A stretch of 48,859 nt of DNA. Source: Bacteroidales bacterium (GTDB lineage: Bacteria > Bacteroidota > Bacteroidia > Bacteroidales > P3). Below are positions 18,276 through 25,247 of the stretch, piece by piece. The notes under the pieces are model-generated. The model did no database searches. It was not told the DNA's origin and saw only the letters and a program-made list of their open reading frames with translations. Each line of letters begins with the position of its first letter. The first letter of the stretch is position 1. Location: assembly GCA_017962545.1 (NCBI GenBank), contig JAGCVD010000020.1, positions 1 through 48,859 on the forward strand, in the 5' to 3' direction. Position numbers and translations under genes: made by a program.

Positions 18276-18413
18276 GGCCTCACCCCCTACCCCTCTCCTG
18301 TGAGGAGAGGGGAGTGAAATGAGAAAAGCAACTAGAACCCGTAAACAAAAAAAGCCCTCACCTCTAGCCATCTACTCCCCTCTCTTCTAAGGAGAGGGGC
18401 TGGGGGTGAGGCC
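18276..18413. repeat. REPIN-like palindromic element
   Basis: This 138-bp element fills the gap between the aminopeptidase and the nucleoside kinase. Its outer ends are perfect 12-bp inverted repeats (GGCCTCACCCCC at 18276-18287 and its complement at 18402-18413). Inside are two hairpins with nearly the same stem: CCCCTCTCCT/AGGAGAGGGG at 18290-18312, and CCCCTCTCTT/AGGAGAGGGG at 18377-18399. Two palindromes in inverted arrangement are the known layout of REPINs (paired REP sequences). The hairpins could also stop transcription from the upstream gene. Confidence 0.78.
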
Positions 18414-18421
18414 AAGATAAG

Positions 18422-20116
18422 ATGACCAATGTAGAGATTGTGCTCGCCAATACGGGCGAGCGGAAGTGGGTGCCGCAGGGCACGACGGTGGCCGCGCTGG
18501 CCGAAGAGTATACCAACGAATGCGTCGCCAAAGGCGAGCCGCTGCGCTGGCCCGTGCTGGGCGCCTTGGTGAACAACACGGTGAAGCCGCTGCAGTACCG
18601 CATATACAACCCCAAGGTGGTGAAGTTCATCGACATCAGCGACCGTCAGGGTTTCCGTCTCTACCGCAACGCGCTGGAGTTCATGCTCTACACCGCCGTG
18701 CACGACTGCTACCCCATGGCGGTACTCTCCATCGACCACTCGCTCCAGAACGGCTTCTACTGCCGCATCAAGAGCGCCGTCGAAGGCTTTGTGCTGCCAC
18801 CCAACGACGAGGTGTGCCGCACCGTGCGCGACCGCATGATAGCCCTCCAAGAGCAGGACATCCCCTTCATGGCCAAGACCATGCTGCTCAAGGACGCCAT
18901 CGAGCTCATACGCAACCGCCACATGCCCAAGACGCTCTACATCCTGGAGCACTTGAAGCAACTATATATAGAGATGAACTTCCTGGGCGACACGGTGCAC
19001 AAAATCAACGGCAAGCTGGCTCCCTCGACGGGTTGCATCACCACATGGGACTTCCGCCAGTACGGCGAAGAAGGCTATATGCTGCAATGCGCCGACCCCG
19101 AGCATCCCGACAAGTTGTCGCTCTACACCGAGACACCCAAGCTCTTCGCCATCTTCCGTGAGCACTACCAGTGGGCCGACCTGCTGCACACCTCGACGGT
19201 GAGCGACTACAACCGCATCGTGTACAACGGCGGCGGCCAGCAGCTGATACTGCTCGCCGAGGCGCTGCACGAGAAGAAATATGCCGAGATTGCCGAGCAG
19301 ATACGCCAGAGCGGCGCCCGCATGGTGCTGCTGGCCGGTCCCTCGAGTTCGGGCAAGACGACCTCATGCCGCCGTCTGAGCGTGCAGCTCTCGGTGCTGG
19401 GTTACGACGTCAACCAGCTGTCGCTCGACGACTACTTCATGTGCCGCGAACGTACCCCCAAGCTGCCCAACGGCGAGTACGACTTCGAGAGCGTCGACGC
19501 CCTCGACATACCGCTGCTCAACGAGAACTTGCAAGGGCTCTTCCGCGGCGAAGAGGTGAAGATACCCACCTTCGACTTCATCAAAGGCGAGCCCTCCTTC
19601 ACCGGCAAGACGCTGCAGTTGGGTCCGCGCAGCATCCTCGTGGTCGAGGGCATCCACGCCCTGAACCCCAAGCTGACGGCCGACATCGACGAGGCGCTGA
19701 AGTTCAAGGTCTACGTCAGCGCCCTCACGCAGCTCTCCATCGACGACCAGAATATCATCCACGGCACCGACAACCGATTGGTGCGCCGGCTGGTGCGCGA
19801 CAACAACTTCCGTGGCTGGGACGCCTACCAGACGCTGCACCGCTGGCCCGAGGTGGTGCGTGGCGAGCGTAAGCACATCTTCCCCTATCAGGAGAACGCC
19901 AACGTGATGTTCAACAGCGCGCTGCTCTACGAGCTGGGCGTGCTGAAGCGCTACGCCGAGCCGCTGCTGAAGCGGGTGCCCGAAGACTGTGAGGAATATT
20001 CGATAGCCCAGCAGTTGCTGGACTTCTCCGAGTTGCTGCTGCCCATCGACGACAAGTTCATCCCGCACAACAGCATCATGCGCGAATTCCTTGGTGGCAG
20101 CGCCTTTGAGTACTAG
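18422..20116 (+). CDS. Nucleoside (uridine-type) kinase with ThrRS-like N-terminal region
   Basis: The product has 564 residues. Residues 1-65 resemble a TGS domain (VPQGTTVAALAEEY), and about 70-230 resemble the second additional domain of threonyl-tRNA synthetase and related proteins. The C-terminal half is a P-loop kinase of the uridine kinase/phosphoribulokinase family: Walker A GPSSSGKTT at 306-314, LDDYFMCRERTPKLPNGEYDFES, and VVEGIHALN. Phosphorylation of uridine or a related nucleoside is expected from the family; substrate preference cannot be read from sequence. The fused architecture is known in Bacteroidota and Firmicutes. A 9-bp repeat array begins one base after its stop codon. 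Confidence 0.88.
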   Translation: MTNVEIVLANTGERKWVPQGTTVAALAEEYTNECVAKGEPLRWPVLGALVNNTVKPLQYRIYNPKVVKFIDISDRQGFRLYRNALEFMLYTAVHDCYPMAVLSIDHSLQNGFYCRIKSAVEGFVLPPNDEVCRTVRDRMIALQEQDIPFMAKTMLLKDAIELIRNRHMPKTLYILEHLKQLYIEMNFLGDTVHKINGKLAPSTGCITTWDFRQYGEEGYMLQCADPEHPDKLSLYTETPKLFAIFREHYQWADLLHTSTVSDYNRIVYNGGGQQLILLAEALHEKKYAEIAEQIRQSGARMVLLAGPSSSGKTTSCRRLSVQLSVLGYDVNQLSLDDYFMCRERTPKLPNGEYDFESVDALDIPLLNENLQGLFRGEEVKIPTFDFIKGEPSFTGKTLQLGPRSILVVEGIHALNPKLTADIDEALKFKVYVSALTQLSIDDQNIIHGTDNRLVRRLVRDNNFRGWDAYQTLHRWPEVVRGERKHIFPYQENANVMFNSALLYELGVLKRYAEPLLKRVPEDCEEYSIAQQLLDFSELLLPIDDKFIPHNSIMREFLGGSAFEY

Positions 20117-20161
20117 ACTTTAAGGTCCTTAAAGACCTTAGGGACCTTAAGGACTTTAAGG
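20117..20161. repeat. 9-bp tandem array between convergent genes
   Basis: Five 9-bp units (ACTTTAAGG, TCCTTAAAG, ACCTTAGGG, ACCTTAAGG, ACTTTAAGG) fill the whole gap between the nucleoside kinase stop and aroK, which converge here. The units are nearly self-complementary. The aroK stop codon (20156-20158) lies inside the last unit. Confidence 0.83.
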
Positions 20162-20632
20162 GAGGACGGGATTTTCTCCATCCAATATAATGGGAGCCTG
20201 CAGATAGATAGGCTCCCTCTCTTTTAGCTGTGCCGCGATACGGGCACGCATCTCGGGCTCGGGGAGGCCGTGCATGTAAGGGCGTGGGTTGCGGCTGCGC
20301 AAGGCGCGCTGCACAAGGGCTTCGACGGGCATCTGCAGATAGACGGCGGTGCCATGGGACAAGATGAAGTCCATGTTGCCGCTGTGACAAGGAGTGCCGC
20401 CGCCGGTGGCGATGACATAGTTGTCGAGGTCGGCGGTGGTATACAACATCTGGGTCTCGAGACGGCGGAAAGCCTCCTCGCCGAAGCGCTGGAAGAACAT
20501 CGGCACGGTGTAGTGATAACGCGCCTCGAAGGCGCGGTCGAGGTCGAGATACTCCATACCTTTCTCCTCCGCCAGCCGGCGACCGAAGGTGGTCTTGCCA
20601 CAGTACATATAACCCACGAGATAGTACTTCAT
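20156..20632 (-). CDS. aroK: Shikimate kinase, C-terminus replaced by repeat sequence
   Basis: The enzyme phosphorylates shikimate with ATP in aromatic amino acid synthesis. The 158-residue product has Walker A GYMYCGKTT (7-15), DLD (30-32), a shikimate-binding FRRLE near R57/R58, GGGT at 77-80 and a lid with RNPRP (114-118). The P-loop has the less usual Tyr-Cys in place of Gly-Ser. The protein is slightly short: after IILDGENP at 149-155 the usual last helix is missing, and the final residues and TAA come from the 9-bp array at 20117-20161. The catalytic residues are intact, so it may still work. On the 5' side an 8-bp array of S23 cassette A begins 2 bp before the ATG, so leader and tail are both repeat-derived. 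Confidence 0.9.
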   Translation of the reverse strand: MKYYLVGYMYCGKTTFGRRLAEEKGMEYLDLDRAFEARYHYTVPMFFQRFGEEAFRRLETQMLYTTADLDNYVIATGGGTPCHSGNMDFILSHGTAVYLQMPVEALVQRALRSRNPRPYMHGLPEPEMRARIAAQLKEREPIYLQAPIILDGENPVLP

Positions 20633-20634
20633 TT

Positions 20635-20670
20635 AGGAGATAAGGAGATAAGGAGATAAGGAGGTAAGAC
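20635..20670. repeat. Left 8-bp array of cassette A
   Basis: Four 8-bp units ending in TAAGAC lie directly upstream of aroK. On the minus strand they supply the purine-poor leader and the sequence just before the aroK ATG. Confidence 0.85.
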
Positions 20671-20690
20671 AAATGTTTATTGTTTGCATA

Positions 20691-21065
20691 TCAATCATCC
20701 CATTCCTTTCTGTTTTTCATCGTATTCATATATCCGTTCAAGACTCTGCTCGTCTCTTCTATTTCATCAATCATCCGATTGGCTTCATCTTCCGTGATAT
20801 AGTTAAAGTCATTGGCAAGGTAGATATAGCACCTGCACTCTTCCAAACTTCCTTGGGAGTAATTAAAGAAACGCACCTTATCCTCTCTTCCCAAACGTTT
20901 ATAACCCTCAGCAATATTTGCTGCAATAGATACCGCAGCACGTTTGAATTGCGATGACAGGCCGAATTTTTCTTCGTTTGGGAAAGCTTTTGTGATACGG
21001 TACACATGGTTAATGAACACCCGTGCTTTTTGCCAAGCAATTATATCCTCAAAACGTGTTGTCAT
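20691..21065 (-). CDS. Four-helix-bundle protein, S23/IVS-like (copy A)
   Basis: The product is 124 residues, mostly helical, with the family core FEDIIAWQKARVF near the start, SIAANIAEGYKR at about 46-57, and FNYSQGSLEEC at about 67-77. This is the family of proteins encoded in intervening sequences of some 23S rRNA genes, related in fold to the Avd accessory protein of diversity-generating retroelements. The molecular role of stand-alone copies is not established; nucleic acid binding is a common suggestion. By my alignment about 93 of 124 residues match copy B at 22851-23225. The gene is the only cargo of cassette A. No rRNA gene or reverse transcriptase is nearby. Confidence 0.88.
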   Translation of the reverse strand: MTTRFEDIIAWQKARVFINHVYRITKAFPNEEKFGLSSQFKRAAVSIAANIAEGYKRLGREDKVRFFNYSQGSLEECRCYIYLANDFNYITEDEANRMIDEIEETSRVLNGYMNTMKNRKEWDD

Positions 21066-21097
21066 CTATATAGTCTTAATTGGTATTAAATGGTATT

Positions 21098-21133
21098 GTC
21101 TTATCTCCTTATCTCCTTTCCTCCTTATCTCCT
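21098..21133. repeat. Right 8-bp array of cassette A
   Basis: GTCT followed by four 8-bp units (three TATCTCCT, one TTCCTCCT), the inverted counterpart of 20635-20670. The first base of the recN stop codon (21133-21135 read on the minus strand) lies in the last unit. Confidence 0.85.
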
Positions 21134-22788
21134 CATAAAGACATCAACTCTTTGGCGGTTTGGAGGGCGGCGGCGGTGGGCGGGTCGCTACTGAGCATCG
21201 TGGCAACCTCGACGACACGGCTGTCGGCGTCGAGCTCACGGAGACGCGACACAGTGCGGTCGGCGTCGTTCTCTTTGTAGACCTTGACGTGTTGCGCAGC
21301 ACGGGCGGCAATCTGCGGCAGATGGGTGATGGCGACGACCTGCATGGTCTCCGCCATGCGGCTCATGATACGTCCCACGGCGACGCTGATGTCGCCGCTG
21401 ACGCCGCTGTCAATCTCGTCGAAGATGACCGTAGGCAGCAAGGTACGGCTGGTGAGCATGCTCTTGATGGCGAGCATCAGACGCGACAACTCGCCGCCGG
21501 AAGCCACATCGGCGACATCGCGCAGCGTGCCGCCACGGTTGGCGTCGAAGAGGAAGCGCACAGCGTCGTGGCCCGTGGCGCCGTAGGTCGCCGTGGGCGT
21601 CAGTTCGACAGAGAAACGCGCTTCGGGCATACCCAGTTCGTGGAGTATGGGCAGGATATTCTTCGACAGCAGTTTGCAGGCCTTGTCACGCGTCTTGGTG
21701 AGCACCGCAGCGGCGGATTGCAGGGCGGCGAAGGCCGCGTCGACAGCTTCCATCTGTTCTTTGATACGTTCGTCGAGGGAGGCGATGCCCTGCAGGCGCT
21801 CGTCGAGACTGTCACGGAGTGTTATAAGAGCCTCTACTGTGTCGACGCCATGTTTCTTCTCCAAGCGGTAGAGCATCGCCAGACGGTCGTCGACCTGCTG
21901 CTGCCGCTCGGGGCTATAACTGATGGCGGTTGCCGCATGCTGGAGCTCACCATTGACGTCGTCGAGCTCAATGAGGGTGGTGTCGAGACGCGAGAGTAGC
22001 TCCTCTGCTGCGGGATGATAGGCGGCGATATGCGTCAGGGCTGCCTTTGCCTGCCGCAGACGAGGGAGGACGGCACCCTCGCTGTCGTCGTCGAGAGCCG
22101 CCGACGCCGTAGCCAAGCCCTCTCGGATGGCTTCGGCGTGAGCCAATAGCTGCTGTTCCTGTTCCAGCGTCTCCTGTTCGTCGGCCACAAGATGGGCGGC
22201 TGCGAGTTCGTCATACTGGAACTGCAGATAGTCCTGCTCCTTGCGGTTCTGCGCTTCGGTTGTAGTAAGTTCCTCGAGCTGCCGTTTGAGGGTGCTGTAG
22301 GTGCCATAGGCTTCACCGTAGGCTTGCGATGCCTTTTGAGCCCCGAGGGTGTCGAGCAGCGAGAGACGGAAATGGCTGTCGGCAAGGGTGAGGGTCTGGT
22401 GCTGTGAATGTATGTCGACAAGGCGGCTGCCGAGGGTCTTGAGGAAGGCAAGCTGCACGGGGGTGTCGTTGGCGAAGGCGCGGCTCTTGGCGGAGGGTAG
22501 TATCTCGCGCCGCAGGATGAGGCGGTCGTCATAATCCACGTCAGCCTCGGTGAAGATCCCTTCGAGGCCCAATCCGGCGACATCGAACTGCGCCTCGACG
22601 ATGCACTTGCGGCCTTTGTCGGCCAGTACGGCCGTGTCGGCCCTCTGTCCCAACAGCAGCCCCAAGGCGCCGAGGAGTATGCTTTTGCCAGCACCCGTCT
22701 CACCCGTAATGGCCGTGAAGCCTGTCCCGAAACGGATGTCCGTCTCACGGATGAGCGCGTAGTTTTCGATATGTAATGTTTGAAGCAT
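21133..22788 (-). CDS. recN: DNA repair protein RecN
   Basis: RecN is an SMC-like ATPase acting in recombinational repair of double-strand breaks. The 551-residue product shows Walker A TGETGAGKS (28-36), a central coiled-coil region rich in Gln, Glu and Ala (about 155-370), and a C-terminal ABC half with GGTLRDVADVASGGELSRLMLAIK (signature) and VIFDEIDSGVSGD (Walker B, D-loop), then VVAITHLPQIAA. Length matches the family. It is flanked on both sides by the two S23 cassettes, whose arrays touch its start region (8 bp away) and overlap its stop codon. Confidence 0.95.
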   Translation of the reverse strand: MLQTLHIENYALIRETDIRFGTGFTAITGETGAGKSILLGALGLLLGQRADTAVLADKGRKCIVEAQFDVAGLGLEGIFTEADVDYDDRLILRREILPSAKSRAFANDTPVQLAFLKTLGSRLVDIHSQHQTLTLADSHFRLSLLDTLGAQKASQAYGEAYGTYSTLKRQLEELTTTEAQNRKEQDYLQFQYDELAAAHLVADEQETLEQEQQLLAHAEAIREGLATASAALDDDSEGAVLPRLRQAKAALTHIAAYHPAAEELLSRLDTTLIELDDVNGELQHAATAISYSPERQQQVDDRLAMLYRLEKKHGVDTVEALITLRDSLDERLQGIASLDERIKEQMEAVDAAFAALQSAAAVLTKTRDKACKLLSKNILPILHELGMPEARFSVELTPTATYGATGHDAVRFLFDANRGGTLRDVADVASGGELSRLMLAIKSMLTSRTLLPTVIFDEIDSGVSGDISVAVGRIMSRMAETMQVVAITHLPQIAARAAQHVKVYKENDADRTVSRLRELDADSRVVEVATMLSSDPPTAAALQTAKELMSL

Positions 22789-22795
22789 TGCTTAT

Positions 22796-22832
22796 AAGTA
22801 GTTAAGTAGATAAGGAGTTAAGTAGTTAAGAC
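22796..22832. repeat. Left 8-bp array of cassette B
   Basis: Four 8-bp units of the type AAGTAGTT ending in AAGAC, 8 bp upstream of the recN ATG. One unit (AAGGAGTT) is intermediate between the unit types of cassettes A and B. Confidence 0.84.
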
Positions 22833-22850
22833 AAATGTATCTTTCTCTGC

Positions 22851-23225
22851 TTAATCATCCCAATTCTGCTTGTTCTTAATTGCGATAATATAACTGTTCA
22901 GTATCTTGCTGGTCTCCTCAATTTCGACTATCATTTGATTGGCTTCCTCCGTAGAAATGTAGTTGAAGTCCATTGAGAGATATATGTAGCATCGGCACTC
23001 TTCCAAACTCCCTTGCGAGTAGTTGTAGAAACGTAGTTTGTCATCTTTCCCCATCCGTTTATACCCCTCGGCGATGTTGGCGGCTATCGACACGGCAGCA
23101 CGTTGAAACTGGGATGTTAGTCCGTATTTTTCCTCTGATGGGAATTCCATCGTTGCTCGATACACATGGTTGATAAACACACGCGCTTTCTGCCATGCAA
23201 TAACATCTTCAAAACGTACCGTCAT
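22851..23225 (-). CDS. Four-helix-bundle protein, S23/IVS-like (copy B)
   Basis: The 124-residue paralogue of copy A is the same length, with the conserved blocks FEDVIAWQKARVFINHVYR, SIAANIAEGYKR and YSQGSLEECRCYIYL. Most substitutions against copy A are conservative (Ile/Val, Lys/Arg, Phe/Tyr, Ser/Thr), and both copies end in WDD. That suggests both have been kept under selection rather than decaying. Function is unknown for stand-alone members of the family. It is the sole gene of cassette B, between recN and sufS. Confidence 0.88.
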   Translation of the reverse strand: MTVRFEDVIAWQKARVFINHVYRATMEFPSEEKYGLTSQFQRAAVSIAANIAEGYKRMGKDDKLRFYNYSQGSLEECRCYIYLSMDFNYISTEEANQMIVEIEETSKILNSYIIAIKNKQNWDD

Positions 23226-23245
23226 ATTATGATATGTTTTGTATC

Positions 23246-23284
23246 GTCTTAACTACTTAACTACTGTCTCCTTAACTACTTAAG
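23246..23284. repeat. Right 8-bp array of cassette B
   Basis: GTCT followed by TAACTACT units and one 7-bp unit, inverted relative to 22796-22832. The sufS TAG stop (23276-23278) and its last Lys codon lie inside this array. Confidence 0.84.
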
Positions 23285-24484
23285 AAGCACCATTATCTTC
23301 TCCAAAGCTGCTATGAACGCGTCTACCTCGTCTTTCGTGTTATACACGGCAAAGCTAGCACGGACGGTGCCGGGAATACCATAGCGGTCCATAACGGGCT
23401 GGGTGCAATGATGACCTGTGCGCACAGCGACACCCAGCTGGTCGAGCAGCGTACCCACGTCGTAGGGATGCGCGTCATCCACGAGGAACGACAGCACGGC
23501 GGCCTTCTGCAAGACCGGCAGCGTGCCGAAGATACGTATGCCGTCAAGTTTCATCAGCTGCTGGGTAGCATAAGCGAGTAGGTCGCTCTCGTGGGCGGCA
23601 ATATTGTCAACACCCAATTCCTGCATGAAGTCGATGGCCTTACCCAAGCCCAGCACGTCGCCTACAGAGGGTGTGCCAGCCTCGAACTTGAAGGGCAGGT
23701 GGTTGTAGGTGGTACGCTCGAAGGTGACATCTTCTATCATCTCTCCCCCACCCTGATAGGGCGGCAGTTCGTCGAGCATCTCCTGACAACCGTACATCAC
23801 ACCGACGCCCATAGGACCATACATTTTGTGTCCCGAGAAGCAGTAGAAGTCACATCCCAGCGCCTGCACGTCGACCTTGAGGTGTGCGACAGCCTGGGCG
23901 CCGTCGATGAGGACAGGCACGCCATGGGCGTGGGCGATATCGATAATCTCCTTGATAGGATTGATGGTGCCAAGGGTATTGCTGACATGCGTCACGGCGA
24001 CGAGACGCGTCTTCTCGTTGAAGAGAGGCTCGTAGGCAGAGAGCATGAGGGCTCCGTCGTCGCTGAAAGGTATGGGTCGCAACTTGGCGCCGGCAAGCTG
24101 CCATGGAACGATGTTGCTGTGGTGCTCCATGCCAGAGACGATGACCTCATCATCGCCGGTGAAGTAACGGCGGGCAAAGCTGGAGGCCACAAGATTGATG
24201 CTCTCGGTCGTGCCGCGAGTGAAGACGACCTCCTCGTGACTACGGGCGCCGATGAACTGCTGCACCTGCCGGCGCACGGCCTCGTAACGTTCGGTGGCTT
24301 CGGCAGCCAGGTGGTGGGCACCGCGGTGGATATTGGCGTTGAGGTGGGCATAGTAGTCCGTCAGCGTGTCGATGACACACTGTGGCTTCTGTGTCGTTGC
24401 GGCGTTGTCGAGATACACCAGCTGGTGGCCATGCACCTCGGTATCCAGAATAGGGAACTGAGCGCGGATGTTATCAATTATCAT
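23276..24484 (-). CDS. sufS: Cysteine desulfurase, SufS type
   Basis: This PLP enzyme takes sulfur from cysteine for iron-sulfur cluster assembly. The product is 402 residues. Visible features: YLDNAATTQKP at 24-34, HHSN at 121-124 for cofactor stacking, DGAQAVAH at 194-201, the PLP lysine K220 in SGHKMYG, and the catalytic C360 in RTGHHCTQP, typical of class II (SufS) enzymes. The other suf genes are not next to it in this window. Its start overlaps the end of the DedA-family gene by 11 bp, so the two are probably cotranscribed. Its last codon and stop are in the right array of S23 cassette B. Confidence 0.94.
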   Translation of the reverse strand: MIIDNIRAQFPILDTEVHGHQLVYLDNAATTQKPQCVIDTLTDYYAHLNANIHRGAHHLAAEATERYEAVRRQVQQFIGARSHEEVVFTRGTTESINLVASSFARRYFTGDDEVIVSGMEHHSNIVPWQLAGAKLRPIPFSDDGALMLSAYEPLFNEKTRLVAVTHVSNTLGTINPIKEIIDIAHAHGVPVLIDGAQAVAHLKVDVQALGCDFYCFSGHKMYGPMGVGVMYGCQEMLDELPPYQGGGEMIEDVTFERTTYNHLPFKFEAGTPSVGDVLGLGKAIDFMQELGVDNIAAHESDLLAYATQQLMKLDGIRIFGTLPVLQKAAVLSFLVDDAHPYDVGTLLDQLGVAVRTGHHCTQPVMDRYGIPGTVRASFAVYNTKDEVDAFIAALEKIMVLLK

Positions 24485-25232
24485 GTTGCTTGTTTTTCTT
24501 CACAATTGCTCTAATTATCAAGAAGGCCACCACTGCGACAAAAACGACGATGATAATCCAGCTGAGTTGCTGGCTGTATTTCTCTATCACCGAGGGATCG
24601 GCGGCGCGGTAGGCCAGGTAGCCCAGCAGGGCGAGGATACAGTTCCACACCAGGGCACCGAGGGTAGTGAAAAGCATGAAGGCGCCGAGGTTCATCTTCG
24701 AGAGACCTGCGGGTATGCTGATAAGCTGACGTATGACGGGGATAAAGCGTCCCACGAGGGTGGACACGACACCATGATCGTTGAAGTAAACCTCTGCCCG
24801 CTGCACTTTCTCTTTGGAGAGTTGGAGTAGATGGCCCAACTTGCTCTCGGCGAAGGCATAGACAATGGGGCGGCCAAGCCACATGGAGAGAAAGTAGTTG
24901 ACAAGGGCTCCCAACAGGGCTCCCAGGGTACCGAAGAGCACCACGAGCCATATCTTCATGCCGCCTTGGCTCTCAGGATTGGCGGCGACATACACGGCTG
25001 GCGGGATGACCACCTCGGAAGGGAACGGGATGAAGGAGCTCTCGAGCGTCATCAGCCCGCCCACAGCGAGGTAGTTCATGTGGGCGTCGTACCAATGCAG
25101 CACCGAAGCCACCCAGCCGCTACGGTTGGTGTCGACCGCTTCGGCGATATTGGTGGTCTCCTGGGCTTGGGCTATTGGCTGCGCCAACATAAGAAGGGCG
25201 GCCAGCAAGAAGAAGAATCTTTTAAAGTTCAT
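24474..25232 (-). CDS. DedA-family membrane protein
   Basis: The 252-residue inner-membrane protein carries the DedA core: ESSFIPFPSEVVIPPA at about 63-78 and GRFIPVIRQLISIPAGLSKM at about 162-181. The family has been linked to flipping or transport of lipids such as undecaprenyl phosphate and phosphatidylethanolamine. The first 23 residues look like a cleavable signal peptide (ending AQAQ), and a periplasmic stretch precedes the core; such an N-terminal extension is less usual for the family. The last 30 residues are a membrane segment and a basic tail. It sits between the TPR gene (15-bp gap) and sufS (11-bp overlap). Confidence 0.88.
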   Translation of the reverse strand: MNFKRFFFLLAALLMLAQPIAQAQETTNIAEAVDTNRSGWVASVLHWYDAHMNYLAVGGLMTLESSFIPFPSEVVIPPAVYVAANPESQGGMKIWLVVLFGTLGALLGALVNYFLSMWLGRPIVYAFAESKLGHLLQLSKEKVQRAEVYFNDHGVVSTLVGRFIPVIRQLISIPAGLSKMNLGAFMLFTTLGALVWNCILALLGYLAYRAADPSVIEKYSQQLSWIIIVVFVAVVAFLIIRAIVKKNKQHDN

Positions 25233-25247
25233 ATCGACAGGTATTTT

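Larger units (their letters stand above)
20635..21133 (-). mobile_element. S23 four-helix-bundle cassette A bounded by inverted 8-bp arrays
   Basis: A unit of about 500 bp fits exactly between the aroK start codon and the recN stop codon. Its left end is four 8-bp units (AGGAGATA three times, AGGAGGTA) followed by AGAC. Its right end is the inverted counterpart: GTCT followed by TATCTCCT, TATCTCCT, TTCCTCCT, TATCTCCT. The only gene inside is the four-helix-bundle gene 20691-21065. No transposase or integrase is present, so mobility would have to be supplied in trans; calling it mobile is inference from a second copy at 22796-23284 with the same design. Confidence 0.6.
22796..23284 (-). mobile_element. 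S23 four-helix-bundle cassette B bounded by inverted 8-bp arrays
   Basis: A second unit of about 490 bp fits between the recN start and the sufS stop. Left array: AAGTAGTT, AAGTAGAT, AAGGAGTT, AAGTAGTT, then AAGAC. Right array: GTCT, TAACTACT twice, GTCTCCT, TAACTACT, TAAG. The innermost bases are shared with cassette A (TAAGACAAATGT on the left, GTCTTA on the right), while the repeat units themselves differ. The single gene inside is 22851-23225. Mobility is inferred, not shown. Confidence 0.6.

Noticed and set aside
20117-20161. The 9-bp array read as a CRISPR or terminator
   Set aside because: Units of 9 bp without spacers exclude a CRISPR array. A terminator is not excluded by folding, but there is no T-run on either strand.
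20691-21065. S23 genes as part of an rRNA intervening sequence or a diversity-generating retroelement
   Set aside because: No rRNA sequence, reverse transcriptase or template/variable repeat pair is seen in the window.
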